Source: Cohnella panacarvi Gsoil 349 (GTDB taxonomy: Bacteria > Bacillota > Bacilli > Paenibacillales > Paenibacillaceae). Taken from it: a stretch of 64,000 nucleotides of DNA. Location of the stretch: contig NZ_KI911563.1 in NCBI RefSeq assembly GCF_000515335.1, forward strand, positions 2,876,936 through 2,940,935, read 5' to 3'. The notes below the pieces were generated by a model, which was not told the origin of the DNA, searched no databases, and saw only the letters and a program-made list of their open reading frames with translations. Shown here in pieces: positions 11,784 through 21,146 of this stretch. Position 1 is the stretch's first letter. The number at the start of each line of letters is the position of its first letter. Both the position numbers and the translations under genes were made by a program.

Positions 11784-11918
11784 ATGGGTCCAACATTTAA
11801 GCCGAACGTGAGCAAACGCAAGAAGGTTCACGGTTTCCGTAGCCGCATGAGCTCCAAAAACGGACGTAAAGTTCTGAAAGCTCGTCGCCAAAAAGGCCGC
11901 AAAGTATTGACGGCATAA
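11784..11918 (+). CDS. rpmH: 50S ribosomal protein L34
   Basis: A 44-residue, highly basic protein with the invariant L34 features: [18 protein letters not shown], then [20 protein letters not shown]. The ATG at 11784 follows GGGGG and gives the standard length; longer upstream frames are not supported. It is the first gene of the rightward replichore, next to rnpA as in nearly all bacteria. Confidence 0.97.
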   Translation: MGPTFKPNVSKRKKVHGFRSRMSSKNGRKVLKARRQKGRKVLTA

Positions 11919-11922
11919 TCGT

Positions 11923-11948
11923 AAAGACCACTCGGGTGGTCTTTTTTT
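11923..11948 (+). terminator. Terminator/attenuator between rpmH and rnpA
   Basis: The stem AAAGACCA/TGGTCTTT with loop CTCGGG and following Ts lies in the rpmH-rnpA gap. It probably reduces read-through from the strong ribosomal-protein transcript into rnpA. Confidence 0.8.
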
Positions 11949-11978
11949 CTTATAAAGGGATTGATGGAGCGGTGAGAG

Positions 11979-12407
11979 ATGCATAGGAAACTGCGCCTTC
12001 GTAAAAGAGAGGATTTCAATACCGTCTATCGTTACGGCCGATCGTTCGCGAACTCGCAATTCGTCGTTTATTGGCGTAAGCGAGGGGGGCAAGGGACTTT
12101 TCGGATGGGGGTGTCCGCCAGCAGCAAGCTGGGGGGAGCGGTCGTAAGGAACAGGTTGCGAAGAATGGTGAAGGAGATCGTACGGCTGAACGCGGGAAAG
12201 CTGCTTGAGGATATGGATTTGATCTTGATCGTTCGCAAGCCGGCGCTGTCTCTTCCTTATAAAGAGATGGAAGGTAGCATTCTGCATGTGCTTCGCAAAG
12301 CGGGGTTGTTGAAGGGATCGACGCCCGCGAATCAACAGTCGCGTGGGATGCATTCAAGCAGAAGATCGGGTCCGCCGCATAAAAAGAAGCCGGACGCACC
12401 TAAATGA
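11979..12407 (+). CDS. rnpA: Ribonuclease P protein component
   Basis: A 142-residue basic protein that assists RNase P RNA in tRNA 5' maturation. It shows LRKREDFNTVYRYGRSFAN at the N terminus and the RNR signature (GGAVVRNRLRRMVKEIVR). The core ends near residue 115. About 25 extra C-terminal residues, polar and basic (RSGPPHKKKPDAPK), extend beyond the usual length and are probably disordered. Confidence 0.95.
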   Translation: MHRKLRLRKREDFNTVYRYGRSFANSQFVVYWRKRGGQGTFRMGVSASSKLGGAVVRNRLRRMVKEIVRLNAGKLLEDMDLILIVRKPALSLPYKEMEGSILHVLRKAGLLKGSTPANQQSRGMHSSRRSGPPHKKKPDAPK

Positions 12408-12466
12408 AAGCGCAGGATGAACGAACTTTCCCGAACGGTGGAGAGGACGAGCCAGCGCTTTCTTTT
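12406..12466 (+). terminator. Possible terminator after rnpA
   Basis: The arms GAAAGCGC/GCGCTTTC enclose a long loop of about 40 nt and are followed by TTTTGG. The long loop makes this weaker than the others in the window. Confidence 0.45.
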
Positions 12467-12479
12467 GGCTTTCTTCTTA

Positions 12480-12488
12480 TGGTATAGT
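12480..12488 (+). promoter_or_regulatory. Extended -10 promoter of yidC
   Basis: TGGTATAGT matches the extended -10 form TGnTATAAT with one change. No good -35 is visible (TTCTTT at 17 bp). It lies about 85 nt before the yidC start. Confidence 0.5.
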
Positions 12489-12572
12489 GTACATGTAGCA
12501 TCCTGCGTTTAACAGGATAAGTCGCGTACATCTGATGAGATGTGCTGGTTGAGAAGAGGGGAGTTTTCAAGC

Positions 12573-13424
12573 TTGTTGCGAAATCGCAAATGGTGGGTTA
12601 TCGGCGGAGCGTTAGCGCTGATGGCTTTGTTGTCTGGATGTACGCCATCTACAACTGCCGTAACTACGGACGAGATGGCTAATAGCAGTTCTTGGTGGAC
12701 GAAGAACGTCGTCTATTATTTCTCCAAGATGCTTGATACGTTCGCCGAATGGTTCGGCGGATCTTACGGATTATCGATTCTTCTGCTTACGATCATCGTG
12801 AGAACGGTCATTCTTCCGCTCATGATCAAGCAGTATAAGAACACGAAAGCGATGCAGGCGTTGCAGCCAGAGATGAAGAAGATTCGCGAGAAGTACAAGG
12901 AAGACCCGAAAAAACAGCAAGAAGAAATGATGAAGCTGTATCAGACGCACCAAGTCAATCCGCTGGCCGGATGTTTACCGCTGATTGTCCAGATGCCGAT
13001 CTTCATCGCTCTGTATACGTCGATCAACAAAAACATTGAGATTAGGGAACATACTTTCCTCGGTCTGCAGCTCGGCATTTCGCCGAACGATGGCGAGTGG
13101 TACTACTATATTGTACCGATTATAGCGGCCGCAACGACATTCATTCAATCTCTGATGATGTCGGCGCAACAGACGATGGCCGGTCCGATGAAGGGGATTA
13201 TCTACATCTTCCCGATTCTGATCTTCGTCATGGCGATCAATTTCCCAATTGCTTTGCCTCTGTACTGGATTTACAGCAACATTTATACGATTATCCAAAA
13301 CTACTTCATGTACAGACGTAATCCTAAGACGGAGCCGGCTGGAGACACGCCGCCGCCATCGAATAAGAAGTCCAATAACAACAATTCTCCGAAACCAAGA
13401 AACAAAGGGGCCCGTGCCAAATGA
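12573..13424 (+). CDS. yidC: Membrane protein insertase YidC/SpoIIIJ, lipoprotein type
   Basis: A 283-residue YidC2-type insertase that inserts and folds membrane proteins; its Bacillus relative SpoIIIJ is also needed for sporulation. A lipoprotein signal with lipobox LLSGC (Cys23) comes first. A YidC core with about five membrane segments follows (GLSILLLTIIVRTVILPLM, with the conserved arginine; then LAGCLPLIVQMPIFIALY), and a basic Lys/Asn tail ends it. I start at TTG 12573, 9 nt after AGAGGGGAG. An in-frame ATG at 12540 would put that ribosome binding site inside the gene. It overlaps khpB by 4 nt. Confidence 0.95.
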   Translation: MLRNRKWWVIGGALALMALLSGCTPSTTAVTTDEMANSSSWWTKNVVYYFSKMLDTFAEWFGGSYGLSILLLTIIVRTVILPLMIKQYKNTKAMQALQPEMKKIREKYKEDPKKQQEEMMKLYQTHQVNPLAGCLPLIVQMPIFIALYTSINKNIEIREHTFLGLQLGISPNDGEWYYYIVPIIAAATTFIQSLMMSAQQTMAGPMKGIIYIFPILIFVMAINFPIALPLYWIYSNIYTIIQNYFMYRRNPKTEPAGDTPPPSNKKSNNNNSPKPRNKGARAK

Positions 13425-14038
13425 AAAAGCTGCTGGCATCAGGTAAATCGGTAGAAGAGGCGATTCAGAGCGGCCTATCCCAATTGGGCGTAGAGAAAGA
13501 CCGCGTGAATGTTACGGTATTGGAACAACCAAGCAAGGGATTGTTCGGGCTCATCGGAGCCAGAGATGCGAAAGTAGAGCTTACATTACAGCCGGACGGG
13601 ATCGAAGAAGCGATCGATTTTCTTCGCGAAGTCGCAGCAGCAATGGAACTATCCGTGTCCGTCGAGAGGATCGATGAAAGCGAAGCGGTGAGGATCAACC
13701 TTACCGGCAATGATCTCGGCATTCTGATCGGCAGACGCGGGCAAACTTTGGATTCTCTGCAATACTTGGCTAACATCGTGGCAAATCGCCACTCTAGCCG
13801 CCATCTTCGAATCGTACTGGATGCCGAGCAGTTCCGTGAGCGTCGCAGGCAGACGCTAGAAGCGCTCTCGGATCGTATGGCAACGAGAGTTGTTCGATCG
13901 CGCAAGGAAATCGTTCTTGAGCCGATGACGTCTCATGAACGTAAGATCATACATGCTTGGCTGCAGACGCATCCGGATGTCAGAACGTACAGCCAAGGCG
14001 ACGAACCGAATCGGCGAATCGTGATCGCGCCGAAGTAA
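13421..14038 (+). CDS. khpB: RNA-binding protein KhpB (Jag)
   Basis: A 205-residue protein with the Jag-N domain (SGKSVEEAIQSGLSQLGV, then KGLFGLIGARDAKV), a KH domain (GNDLGILIGRRGQTLDSLQYL, positions about 103-123, given in part) and a C-terminal R3H domain (EPMTSHERKIIHAWLQ). It binds RNA with KhpA and affects cell elongation in related Firmicutes. It overlaps yidC in an ATGA, so the two are translationally coupled. Confidence 0.95.
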   Translation: MKKLLASGKSVEEAIQSGLSQLGVEKDRVNVTVLEQPSKGLFGLIGARDAKVELTLQPDGIEEAIDFLREVAAAMELSVSVERIDESEAVRINLTGNDLGILIGRRGQTLDSLQYLANIVANRHSSRHLRIVLDAEQFRERRRQTLEALSDRMATRVVRSRKEIVLEPMTSHERKIIHAWLQTHPDVRTYSQGDEPNRRIVIAPK

Positions 14039-14058
14039 CTGAACGTATCAGTATGCAT

Positions 14059-14096
14059 CGCAATGGCTTCCGTAATCAGGAGGTCATTGCGTTTTT
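14059..14096 (+). terminator. Terminator after khpB
   Basis: The arms CGCAATGGCTTCC/GGAGGTCATTGCG (imperfect) are followed by five Ts. Confidence 0.7.
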
Positions 14097-14142
14097 GTCG
14101 ATTCAGAGGCATTAATGATCAGGGTATGAATGAGGGATTCAG

Positions 14143-15519
14143 ATGATTGAGGATACGATTGCTGCGATTTCGACCGCGCTAGGGGAAGGCAGTATCGCGG
14201 TCGTGCGAGTGAGCGGGCCAGAGGCAATCGACACCGTAGCGAAGGTGTTTCGATCGAAGTCGGATATAAAGGAAGCGCAGACGCATACGGTACATTACGG
14301 ATGGATTGCGGACCCAAGGACGAATACCGTACTAGACGAAGTACTCGTCACGGTAATGAGAGGACCAAGATCGTTTACGGCCGAGGATGTCGTCGAAGTG
14401 AGCACGCATGGCGGCATCGTGGCGGTAAAGTCGGTGCTTGAACTGATCCTTCGCAGCGGAGCAAGAATGGCTGAGCCGGGGGAATTTACGAAGCGTGCGT
14501 TCTTGAACGGCCGAATCGATCTTGCTCAAGCCGAGGCGGTAATCGATCTCATTCGCTCTAAATCGGATCGCGCGTTTCAGGTTGCGCAGAAGCAGGCAGG
14601 CGGGGCGTTATCTAAGTTGATTCTGCCGATGCGGCAGCAGCTTATCGAACTGCTCGCGCATGTCGAAGTGAATATCGATTATCCGGACGACGATATCGAA
14701 GAGGTTACAACGAGTCACATTCGCATGAATTGCAGCGATCTTCTCGAACGGGTGAGAGAGCTGCTAAAACGGGCGGATGAAGGCAAAATACTGAGAGAAG
14801 GTATCGTAACCGTAATCGTCGGGCGTCCGAACGCGGGTAAATCTTCTTTATTAAATGCGTTAGCGCGGGATAATAAAGCGATCGTTACGGATATTGCGGG
14901 AACGACTCGAGACATCGTCGAGGAATCCGTCTCGATATCCGGTATTCCGTTAAGACTTCTGGATACCGCGGGTATTCGCGAGACGAGCGACGTCGTTGAA
15001 CGGATAGGCGTCGAAAGATCGCGGAGCGCGATCGAGGATGCGGACTTGATTCTTCTCGTTCTGAACAATCATGAGCCGTTGCATGAAGACGAGCGTACTC
15101 TGTTTAAGCAATTGAAGGATCGCCCGACGATCGTCGTTGTGAATAAGATGGATTTGCCAAGTCAATTGGAGCTTGCCGAGATTGAAGCCGATTTCGACGG
15201 AGAGCGAATCGTGCAGCTATCCGCGAAAGAGGGAAGCGGTGTCGAGGCGTTGGAAGATGCGGTGTCAAAGTTATTTTTCAGCGGCGAAGTCGAGTCGGGT
15301 GATATAACTTATGTGAGCAACGCAAGGCACATCGCGTTGCTGCATCAGACGAGACAATCGCTGGAAGATGCCATATCGGCGACGCACGAGGGCGTCCCCA
15401 TCGATCTGATTCAGATTGACATCGCGGCGGCATGGGAGTCGCTTGGAGGTATTCTTGGCGATGCCGCGGGCGATTCGTTGCTCGATCAAATTTTCTCCCA
15501 GTTTTGTCTGGGCAAATAA
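14143..15519 (+). CDS. mnmE: tRNA modification GTPase MnmE
   Basis: A 458-residue GTPase that works with MnmG to install carboxymethylaminomethyl groups on U34 of certain tRNAs. It has an N-terminal tetrahydrofolate-binding domain (MIEDTIAAISTALGEGSIAV) and a helical domain. The inserted G domain contains GRPNAGKSSLLNAL, DTAGIRET and NKMD. The C-terminal FCLGK carries the functional cysteine. It begins a mnmE-mnmG-rsmG operon running with replication. Confidence 0.98.
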   Translation: MIEDTIAAISTALGEGSIAVVRVSGPEAIDTVAKVFRSKSDIKEAQTHTVHYGWIADPRTNTVLDEVLVTVMRGPRSFTAEDVVEVSTHGGIVAVKSVLELILRSGARMAEPGEFTKRAFLNGRIDLAQAEAVIDLIRSKSDRAFQVAQKQAGGALSKLILPMRQQLIELLAHVEVNIDYPDDDIEEVTTSHIRMNCSDLLERVRELLKRADEGKILREGIVTVIVGRPNAGKSSLLNALARDNKAIVTDIAGTTRDIVEESVSISGIPLRLLDTAGIRETSDVVERIGVERSRSAIEDADLILLVLNNHEPLHEDERTLFKQLKDRPTIVVVNKMDLPSQLELAEIEADFDGERIVQLSAKEGSGVEALEDAVSKLFFSGEVESGDITYVSNARHIALLHQTRQSLEDAISATHEGVPIDLIQIDIAAAWESLGGILGDAAGDSLLDQIFSQFCLGK

Positions 15520-15551
15520 TAATGAAGCGATAAGCAAGGAGGGGACCGGGT

Positions 15552-17456
15552 ATGGGATATCGTGCAGGAGAATACGATGTGATTGTGATCGGCGCCGGCC
15601 ATGCCGGATGCGAAGCGGCGCTAGCTGCGGCTAGAATGGGTTGCGAGACGCTGCTCTTGACGATCAATCTGGATATGGTTGCTTTCATGCCGTGCAATCC
15701 GTCGGTAGGCGGACCGGCGAAAGGGCATGTCGTAAGGGAAATCGATGCGCTCGGCGGTGAGATGGGACGTAATATCGATAAGACGTTCATTCAGATGAGG
15801 ATGCTCAATACGGGTAAAGGTCCAGCCGTACACGCGCTTCGAGCGCAAGCGGATAAGTTCCTGTATCAGCATACGATGAAAGAGACGATCGAGAAGCAAG
15901 AGCATCTGACGCTGCGCCAAGGCATGGTCGACGATCTGATCGTTGAAGACGGCCAGTGCAAAGGTGTTATTACGAAGACAGGCGCGGAATACGGAGCGAA
16001 AGCGGTCGTCATAACGACAGGCACCTACCTGCGCGGAAAAGTGATTCTCGGCGAACTGATGTACGAGAGCGGTCCGAATAATCAGCAGCCTGCCGTGAAG
16101 CTATCGGAAGCGTTGAAGCGCGAAGGGTTCCAGCTTGCGCGCTTTAAGACGGGTACGCCGCCGCGGGTTCATCAGGATACGATCGATTTCAGCAAAACTG
16201 AAATTCAACCGGGCGACACGAAACCGAAGTATTTCTCCTATGAGACGGAGTACGAAGCCCATTCGGAGACGCAACTCCCGTGTTGGTTGACTTATACGTC
16301 CGAAGAGACGCATAAGATTATTAACGACAACCTTCATCGGGCGCCGATGTTCACCGGTGTGATCGAAGGAACAGGACCGCGCTACTGTCCTTCGATCGAG
16401 GACAAGATCGTACGGTTCGCCGACAAACCGAAACACCAAATTTTCCTAGAGCCGGAAGGTCGCAACACGAAGGAATATTATGTGCAAGGACTTTCGACGA
16501 GCATGCCGGAAGACGTTCAGCTTAACATTCTAAGATCGATTCCAGGTCTTGAGAAAGTTGATATGATGCGTACCGGGTATGCGATCGAATACGATGCCGT
16601 CGTGCCGACCCAATTGTGGCCGTCTCTCGAGACGAAGTTGGTCGGCGGGTTGTTTACCGCGGGCCAGATTAACGGAACGTCCGGCTATGAAGAAGCGGCG
16701 GGGCAAGGGATCATGGCAGGGATTAATGCCGCTCGTAAAGTACAAGGCAAAGAGCCTGTCATAATAGACCGTTCCAAAGGCTATATCGGGGTTATGATCG
16801 ACGACCTGGTGACGAAGGGGACGAACGAGCCTTATCGGCTGTTGACTTCGAGAGCCGAGTATCGGCTGTTGCTTCGGCATGACAATGCGGATTTGCGTCT
16901 CACCCCGATCGGTCATGAGATCGGTCTGATCGGACGGGAACGCTTCGATAAATTCCTCGATAAGAAAGCACGAGTAGAGGCCGAAATCGAGCGCCTGAAA
17001 GAAACGAAGTTCCGTCCGGACGAAGCGGTGCAAGCGATGCTGGCGGAATGCGGTTCCGCGCCGTTGCAGAACACGACTGACGGATTGACACTCCTTAGAA
17101 GACCTGAGGTAACGTATCGTCACCTTGAAGCTCTGGCACCGTCACCGGTCGAACTGACGGAGGATATGAAGGAACAAGTCGAAATCCAAGTGAAATACAC
17201 GGGCTATATCGAGAAGCAATTATTGCAAGTGGAGAAGCTTGAGAAAATGGAGAAAAAGCGCATTCCCGACAATATTGACTACGACATCATTAACGGACTC
17301 GCGATGGAAGCGAAGCAGAAGCTCGCGAAGGTGCGTCCGCTTTCGATCGGGCAAGCATCGCGCATTTCCGGCGTAACGCCTGCAGATCTCTCCATTCTGC
17401 TCGTACACCTGGAGCACTATAATCGTGTTACGGCTGCAGCTGCCGGAGGTCAATGA
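15552..17456 (+). CDS. mnmG: tRNA modification enzyme MnmG (GidA)
   Basis: A 634-residue FAD enzyme, partner of MnmE. It shows a Rossmann [17 protein letters not shown] near residue 14, [32 protein letters not shown], and the C-terminal helical domain with [19 protein letters not shown]. The length is normal. The start ATG follows AGGAGGGGACCGG. The stop overlaps the rsmG start by 4 nt. Confidence 0.98.
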   Translation: MGYRAGEYDVIVIGAGHAGCEAALAAARMGCETLLLTINLDMVAFMPCNPSVGGPAKGHVVREIDALGGEMGRNIDKTFIQMRMLNTGKGPAVHALRAQADKFLYQHTMKETIEKQEHLTLRQGMVDDLIVEDGQCKGVITKTGAEYGAKAVVITTGTYLRGKVILGELMYESGPNNQQPAVKLSEALKREGFQLARFKTGTPPRVHQDTIDFSKTEIQPGDTKPKYFSYETEYEAHSETQLPCWLTYTSEETHKIINDNLHRAPMFTGVIEGTGPRYCPSIEDKIVRFADKPKHQIFLEPEGRNTKEYYVQGLSTSMPEDVQLNILRSIPGLEKVDMMRTGYAIEYDAVVPTQLWPSLETKLVGGLFTAGQINGTSGYEEAAGQGIMAGINAARKVQGKEPVIIDRSKGYIGVMIDDLVTKGTNEPYRLLTSRAEYRLLLRHDNADLRLTPIGHEIGLIGRERFDKFLDKKARVEAEIERLKETKFRPDEAVQAMLAECGSAPLQNTTDGLTLLRRPEVTYRHLEALAPSPVELTEDMKEQVEIQVKYTGYIEKQLLQVEKLEKMEKKRIPDNIDYDIINGLAMEAKQKLAKVRPLSIGQASRISGVTPADLSILLVHLEHYNRVTAAAAGGQ

Positions 17457-18205
17457 TGGACGCGACGCAGCAACTTTTCACGGAACAACTCGCTATGCTC
17501 GGCATTGCTCTGTCCGAGCAACAGCTTGAGCAATTCGAGACATACTTCTCGCTCCTGGTGGAATGGAACGAGAAGATGAACTTAACGGGGATTACGGAAC
17601 GCGGCGCGGTATACGAGAAACATTTCTACGATTCGCTGACGCTTGCGAAAGTCGTCGATTTCAACGAAGTTTCCTCTCTCGCGGATATCGGTTCAGGAGC
17701 AGGATTTCCTTCTATCCCGCTTGCTATCGCTTTTCCCCATCTCAAAGTAACGATCATCGATTCTTTAGCGAAACGAATTCGATTTCTCGAAGAAGTGGCC
17801 TCTCGACTGGCACTCGCGGGCGTGAGCCCTATTCATGGAAGAGCGGAAGATGTGGCGAGACTGAAAGCGCATCGAGATCAATACGATATCGTTACGGCCA
17901 GAGCCGTCGCACGGTTAGCGGTGCTGAACGAACTTTGCCTCCCGTTCGTGAAAGCAGGGGGCACGTTCGTCGCCATGAAAGGGACGGATATCTCGGAGGA
18001 ACTCTCGGAAAGCAAGTATAGTATCGATAAGTTGAACGGCAGCCTCGTTCGAGTCGAACAGATGCAACTTCCTTCCGAGGGCGCGGACCGGCATTTACTG
18101 CTTATCGCGAAGACGAGCGCTACGCCACCGACTTATCCGCGCAAAGCGGGAGTTCCGCTGAAATCGCCTTTAGTTAAGCCGAGCGTGCAAGGTCTATCAC
18201 TCTAG
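17453..18205 (+). CDS. rsmG: 16S rRNA (guanine-N7) methyltransferase RsmG
   Basis: A 250-residue SAM-dependent enzyme that methylates G527 of 16S rRNA; loss of the family enzyme gives low-level streptomycin resistance. The SAM motif is [19 protein letters not shown], the RNA-end motif [13 protein letters not shown] is present, and the N terminus carries the usual NLTGI element. It overlaps mnmG by 4 nt and is followed by two parS sites, the second of which may also act as its terminator. Confidence 0.97.
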   Translation: MMDATQQLFTEQLAMLGIALSEQQLEQFETYFSLLVEWNEKMNLTGITERGAVYEKHFYDSLTLAKVVDFNEVSSLADIGSGAGFPSIPLAIAFPHLKVTIIDSLAKRIRFLEEVASRLALAGVSPIHGRAEDVARLKAHRDQYDIVTARAVARLAVLNELCLPFVKAGGTFVAMKGTDISEELSESKYSIDKLNGSLVRVEQMQLPSEGADRHLLLIAKTSATPPTYPRKAGVPLKSPLVKPSVQGLSL

Positions 18206-18226
18206 CAAACGGATATTTGCATACGA

Positions 18227-18242
18227 TGTTCCACGTGAAACA
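18227..18242. other. parS site 1
   Basis: TGTTCCACGTGAAACA matches the 16-bp Bacillus parS consensus TGTTnCACGTGAAACA. This is the binding site for Spo0J (ParB), located between rsmG and noc. Confidence 0.93.
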
Positions 18243-18259
18243 TTCCCGTCTTACGGACG

Positions 18260-18275
18260 TGTTCCACGTGGAACA
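18260..18275. other. parS site 2, also a possible terminator
   Basis: TGTTCCACGTGGAACA is a perfect 16-bp palindrome and a parS variant, 17 bp from site 1. A T-run follows it, so its RNA could also fold as the terminator of the mnmE-mnmG-rsmG transcript. Confidence 0.88.
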
Positions 18276-18595
18276 TTTTTATGCTTTAATACGAATTGTA
18301 CGTATGGTATTGTTAAGTTGTAAAATGCATGAAAGTTTTTTCAGAAGCAGGAAATAAGGCTGTTTAAGTCGAATATAATAGTTACTAGAGTAATGTGCCG
18401 CATTCATGCGATTTCGAGCGTGAACTGGCGGCGCTTTTTCGTCGCTATGGGCGGATTGTGTTTTACGGTAATTGGAATGAATAGGTTGCACGGAATTTCA
18501 TTGTCGTATAGCCCCCATAAACGTGTATGCCTTCCGTGTGTGGGCTGCAGCCGGTTATCCTTGCCTAATCTATTGAACGTGGTGATCAGAGAGAG
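18276..18595. other. Gap between parS and noc
   Basis: About 320 nt without a gene. I see a lone TATAAT (18374-18379) without a good -35, and an imperfect hairpin with arms AGCCC/GGGCT at 18510-18546. There is no clear Noc-binding palindrome (ATTTCCCGGGAAAT type). It presumably carries the noc promoter. Confidence 0.5.
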
Positions 18596-19417
18596 ATGAG
18601 AGAACCATTCTCGCGTTTACTCGGCTTGTCCGACCGTACCAATCAAGAAGAAGTAAAACAGATCGCGGTTAAGGACATCGTTCCAAGCCCGTATCAACCC
18701 AGGTCCGTGTTCGATGACGACCGCATCGATGAATTGTGTCAGACGATTAAGACGCATGGCGTTATTCAACCGATCGTCGTGCGCGTCCGGAACGGCAAAT
18801 TCGAGCTTATCGCGGGCGAACGCCGCTGGCGTGCAGTCACGAAGCTTGGATTGGATCATATTCCAGCGATCGTTCGGGAGATTAACGACTCGCAAGCGGC
18901 TTCGATTGCACTAATCGAGAACTTGCAACGCGAAGGACTGTCTGCGCTGGAAGAAGCGATTGCTTATCAGAAACTGATCGATCTGCACCAGTTAACGCAA
19001 GAAAGCTTAGCGCAACGGCTCGGCAAGAGCCAATCGACGATCGCGAACAAAATTCGCCTACTTCAGTTAGGCGACACCGTTAAACAGGCGTTGCTCGGGC
19101 GGAAGGTCACGGAAAGGCATGCCAGGGCGCTGTTGTCACTGCCTAACGAAGATATGCAGAATAAGCTGCTTAACGAGATCATCGAGAAAGAGTTGAACGT
19201 AAAGCAGACGGAAGCGCGAGTCGCGTTCTACACGGCAGCGGCTAAACCGGAGAAGAAGAAGCGGATTTCCTTCAGTAAAGACGTGCGTCTAGCCGTTAAT
19301 ACGATTCGTCAGTCGGTCGATATGGTTAATGGCTCCGGGATCCCGATTAAAGCAAGCGAGAAGGACCTCGAAGATCATTACGAGATCACCATCCTAATTC
19401 CGAAACGGAAAGCTTAA
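18596..19417 (+). CDS. noc: Nucleoid occlusion protein Noc
   Basis: A 273-residue ParB-family CTPase-type protein. The N-terminal domain has PSPYQPRSVFDDDRIDELC, the GERRWRAV (ParB box II) motif and ALIENLQREGLSALEEA. The HTH is QRLGKSQSTIANKIRLLQL, and a C-terminal dimerisation region follows. The N-terminal MREPFSRLLG resembles the amphipathic membrane-targeting helix of Noc. Its position next to rsmG and before soj separates it from its paralogue spo0J. It blocks division over the nucleoid in Bacillus. Confidence 0.93.
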   Translation: MREPFSRLLGLSDRTNQEEVKQIAVKDIVPSPYQPRSVFDDDRIDELCQTIKTHGVIQPIVVRVRNGKFELIAGERRWRAVTKLGLDHIPAIVREINDSQAASIALIENLQREGLSALEEAIAYQKLIDLHQLTQESLAQRLGKSQSTIANKIRLLQLGDTVKQALLGRKVTERHARALLSLPNEDMQNKLLNEIIEKELNVKQTEARVAFYTAAAKPEKKKRISFSKDVRLAVNTIRQSVDMVNGSGIPIKASEKDLEDHYEITILIPKRKA

Positions 19418-19448
19418 TATACGGAAGTTAACATTGAGGTGAACGGGT

Positions 19449-20222
19449 TTGTCTAAAATCATTGCGGTATCCAACCAGAAGGGCGGAGTCGGTAAAACGA
19501 CTACGGCCGTTAATCTGGGCGCATGCCTGGCTTCTCTTGGACGCAAAGTGTTGATCGTTGATATCGATCCGCAAGGCAACACGACAAGCGGTATCGGCAT
19601 TAACAAAGCGGACGTGAACTATTGCATATACGATGTTCTCATTAATGAGGTGCATCCGAAGCAAGCGATTGCGGATACGGCCGTGCCCAATCTGAAGATC
19701 ATCCCAGCTACGATCCAGTTGGCCGGTGCCGAGATCGAATTGGTGCCGACGATGTCCCGCGAGATTCGGCTTAAGAAGGCGCTCGGACTCGTCCGCAGCG
19801 AGTTCGATTATATTCTGATCGATTGTCCGCCTTCGCTGGGCATTCTGACGATCAACTCGCTTACGGCTGCGGATTCCGTCCTGATTCCGATCCAGTGCGA
19901 GTATTATGCGTTAGAGGGGTTAAGCCAGTTGCTTAACTCGATTCGTCTTGTCCAGAAACACCTGAATACTTCTTTGCAGATTGAAGGCGTTCTTCTGACG
20001 ATGTTCGATGCGAGAACGAATCTCGGCATCCAAGTCATCGAAGAGGTGAAGAAGTACTTCCAGCAGAAGGTGTATCAGACGGTTATTCCGCGCAACGTAC
20101 GTCTGAGCGAAGCTCCGTCGCACGGACAATCGATTATTACGTACGATCCGAAGTCCAAAGGTGCCGAGGTGTACCTCGAGCTGGCGAAGGAAGTGATTAC
20201 GTATGAGCAAGCGGCTAGGTAA
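19449..20222 (+). CDS. soj: Chromosome-partitioning ATPase Soj (ParA)
   Basis: A 257-residue deviant Walker-type ATPase with [20 protein letters not shown] at the N terminus, then [14 protein letters not shown] and [16 protein letters not shown]. It cycles on DNA under Spo0J stimulation and also regulates DnaA in Bacillus. The start is TTG at 19449, preceded by GAGGTGAAC. Its last 20 nt overlap the start of spo0J. Confidence 0.97.
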   Translation: MSKIIAVSNQKGGVGKTTTAVNLGACLASLGRKVLIVDIDPQGNTTSGIGINKADVNYCIYDVLINEVHPKQAIADTAVPNLKIIPATIQLAGAEIELVPTMSREIRLKKALGLVRSEFDYILIDCPPSLGILTINSLTAADSVLIPIQCEYYALEGLSQLLNSIRLVQKHLNTSLQIEGVLLTMFDARTNLGIQVIEEVKKYFQQKVYQTVIPRNVRLSEAPSHGQSIITYDPKSKGAEVYLELAKEVITYEQAAR

Positions 20223-21054
20223 AGGGCTCGACGCTTTAATTACTTCGCTGTCGATCAAGGAAGACGATAAGGTCGTTGAAATCCCATTGGCGCAGTTGCG
20301 AGCCAATCCCTATCAGCCTCGCAAAACGTTCGATGAAGAAGCGATCAAGGAATTGGCTGAATCGATTCGCGAACATGGCGTCATTCAACCGATCGTCGTT
20401 CGCCAAGCCTTAAGAGGATACGAGATTATCGCAGGCGAACGACGATTCCGTGCTTCGCAATTGCTCGGTAATCCGACGATTCCCGCGGTCGTTAGAACTT
20501 ATAATGATCAACAAGTGATGGAAATCGCGCTTATCGAGAACGTTCAGCGCGAGGACTTGAACGCGATTGAAGTGGCGATCGCCTACCAAGCGATCATGAA
20601 CCAATTCAATTTGACGCAAGAAGAGTTGTCGCTCAAAGTAGGGAAGTCGCGATCGCACATTGCTAACTTCCTTCGGTTGCTGACGTTGCCCGAGGAAATC
20701 AAGGATCATGTTTCACGTGGAACATTATCGATGGGACATGCCCGTGCGCTAGCCGGCGTCAAAGAAGATGCGAAGAGACGCGAATTGGCCAAACTGACGG
20801 TGACGAACGAGTGGAGCGTACGCGAGCTTGAAGAAGCGGTGCAGAACGTCGAAGTCAAAGCCAAAGGCAAAGCGGTTAAGTCGAAAGCGAAGAAGCGCGA
20901 TCCTTATATCGAGCAGGTCGAGGAATCTCTTCGAGAGATGTTCAAGACGACGGTTAAGATTAAGTCGAACAAAGACAAAGGGAAAATCGAGTTGTCCTAC
21001 TTCGGGAAGAACGATCTAGAACGATTGTTAGAGCTGTTAAAAGCGATGGCTTGA
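20203..21054 (+). CDS. spo0J: Chromosome-partitioning protein Spo0J (ParB)
   Basis: A 283-residue ParB CTPase clamp that loads at parS and spreads. It begins [13 protein letters not shown]. Residues after about 25 hold [29 protein letters not shown] and [17 protein letters not shown], then the [19 protein letters not shown]. The C-terminal dimer domain is preceded by a Lys-rich linker. A parS site lies inside the gene at 20709-20724. It overlaps soj by 20 nt. Confidence 0.97.
   Translation: MSKRLGKGLDALITSLSIKEDDKVVEIPLAQLRANPYQPRKTFDEEAIKELAESIREHGVIQPIVVRQALRGYEIIAGERRFRASQLLGNPTIPAVVRTYNDQQVMEIALIENVQREDLNAIEVAIAYQAIMNQFNLTQEELSLKVGKSRSHIANFLRLLTLPEEIKDHVSRGTLSMGHARALAGVKEDAKRRELAKLTVTNEWSVRELEEAVQNVEVKAKGKAVKSKAKKRDPYIEQVEESLREMFKTTVKIKSNKDKGKIELSYFGKNDLERLLELLKAMA
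20709..20724. other. parS site 3 within spo0J
   Basis: TGTTTCACGTGGAACA matches the parS consensus with one change. A parS inside spo0J is also the arrangement in Bacillus subtilis. Confidence 0.9.
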
Positions 21055-21065
21055 TTGAATGAATA

Positions 21066-21122
21066 GATAGCATACCTGAGTTGTATTCTTCCAATGGAAG
21101 GATTAAACTTAGGTATGCTATC
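21066..21122 (+). terminator. Long stem-loop after spo0J
   Basis: The arms GATAGCATACCTGAGTT (21066 onward) and AACTTAGGTATGCTATC (ending 21122) pair with one mismatch. No clear T-run follows, so termination is probable but not certain. Confidence 0.5.
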
Positions 21123-21146
21123 TCTATGTTGGGACGGTGTTAGAAC

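Noticed and set aside
12540..12572. ATG 12540 as the yidC start
   Set aside because: The strong AGAGGGGAG site lies inside that stretch and fits TTG 12573, which also gives a proper lipoprotein signal peptide.
18374..18379. noc promoter at the lone TATAAT
   Set aside because: No acceptable -35 at 16-18 bp and no extended -10, so I do not call it a promoter.
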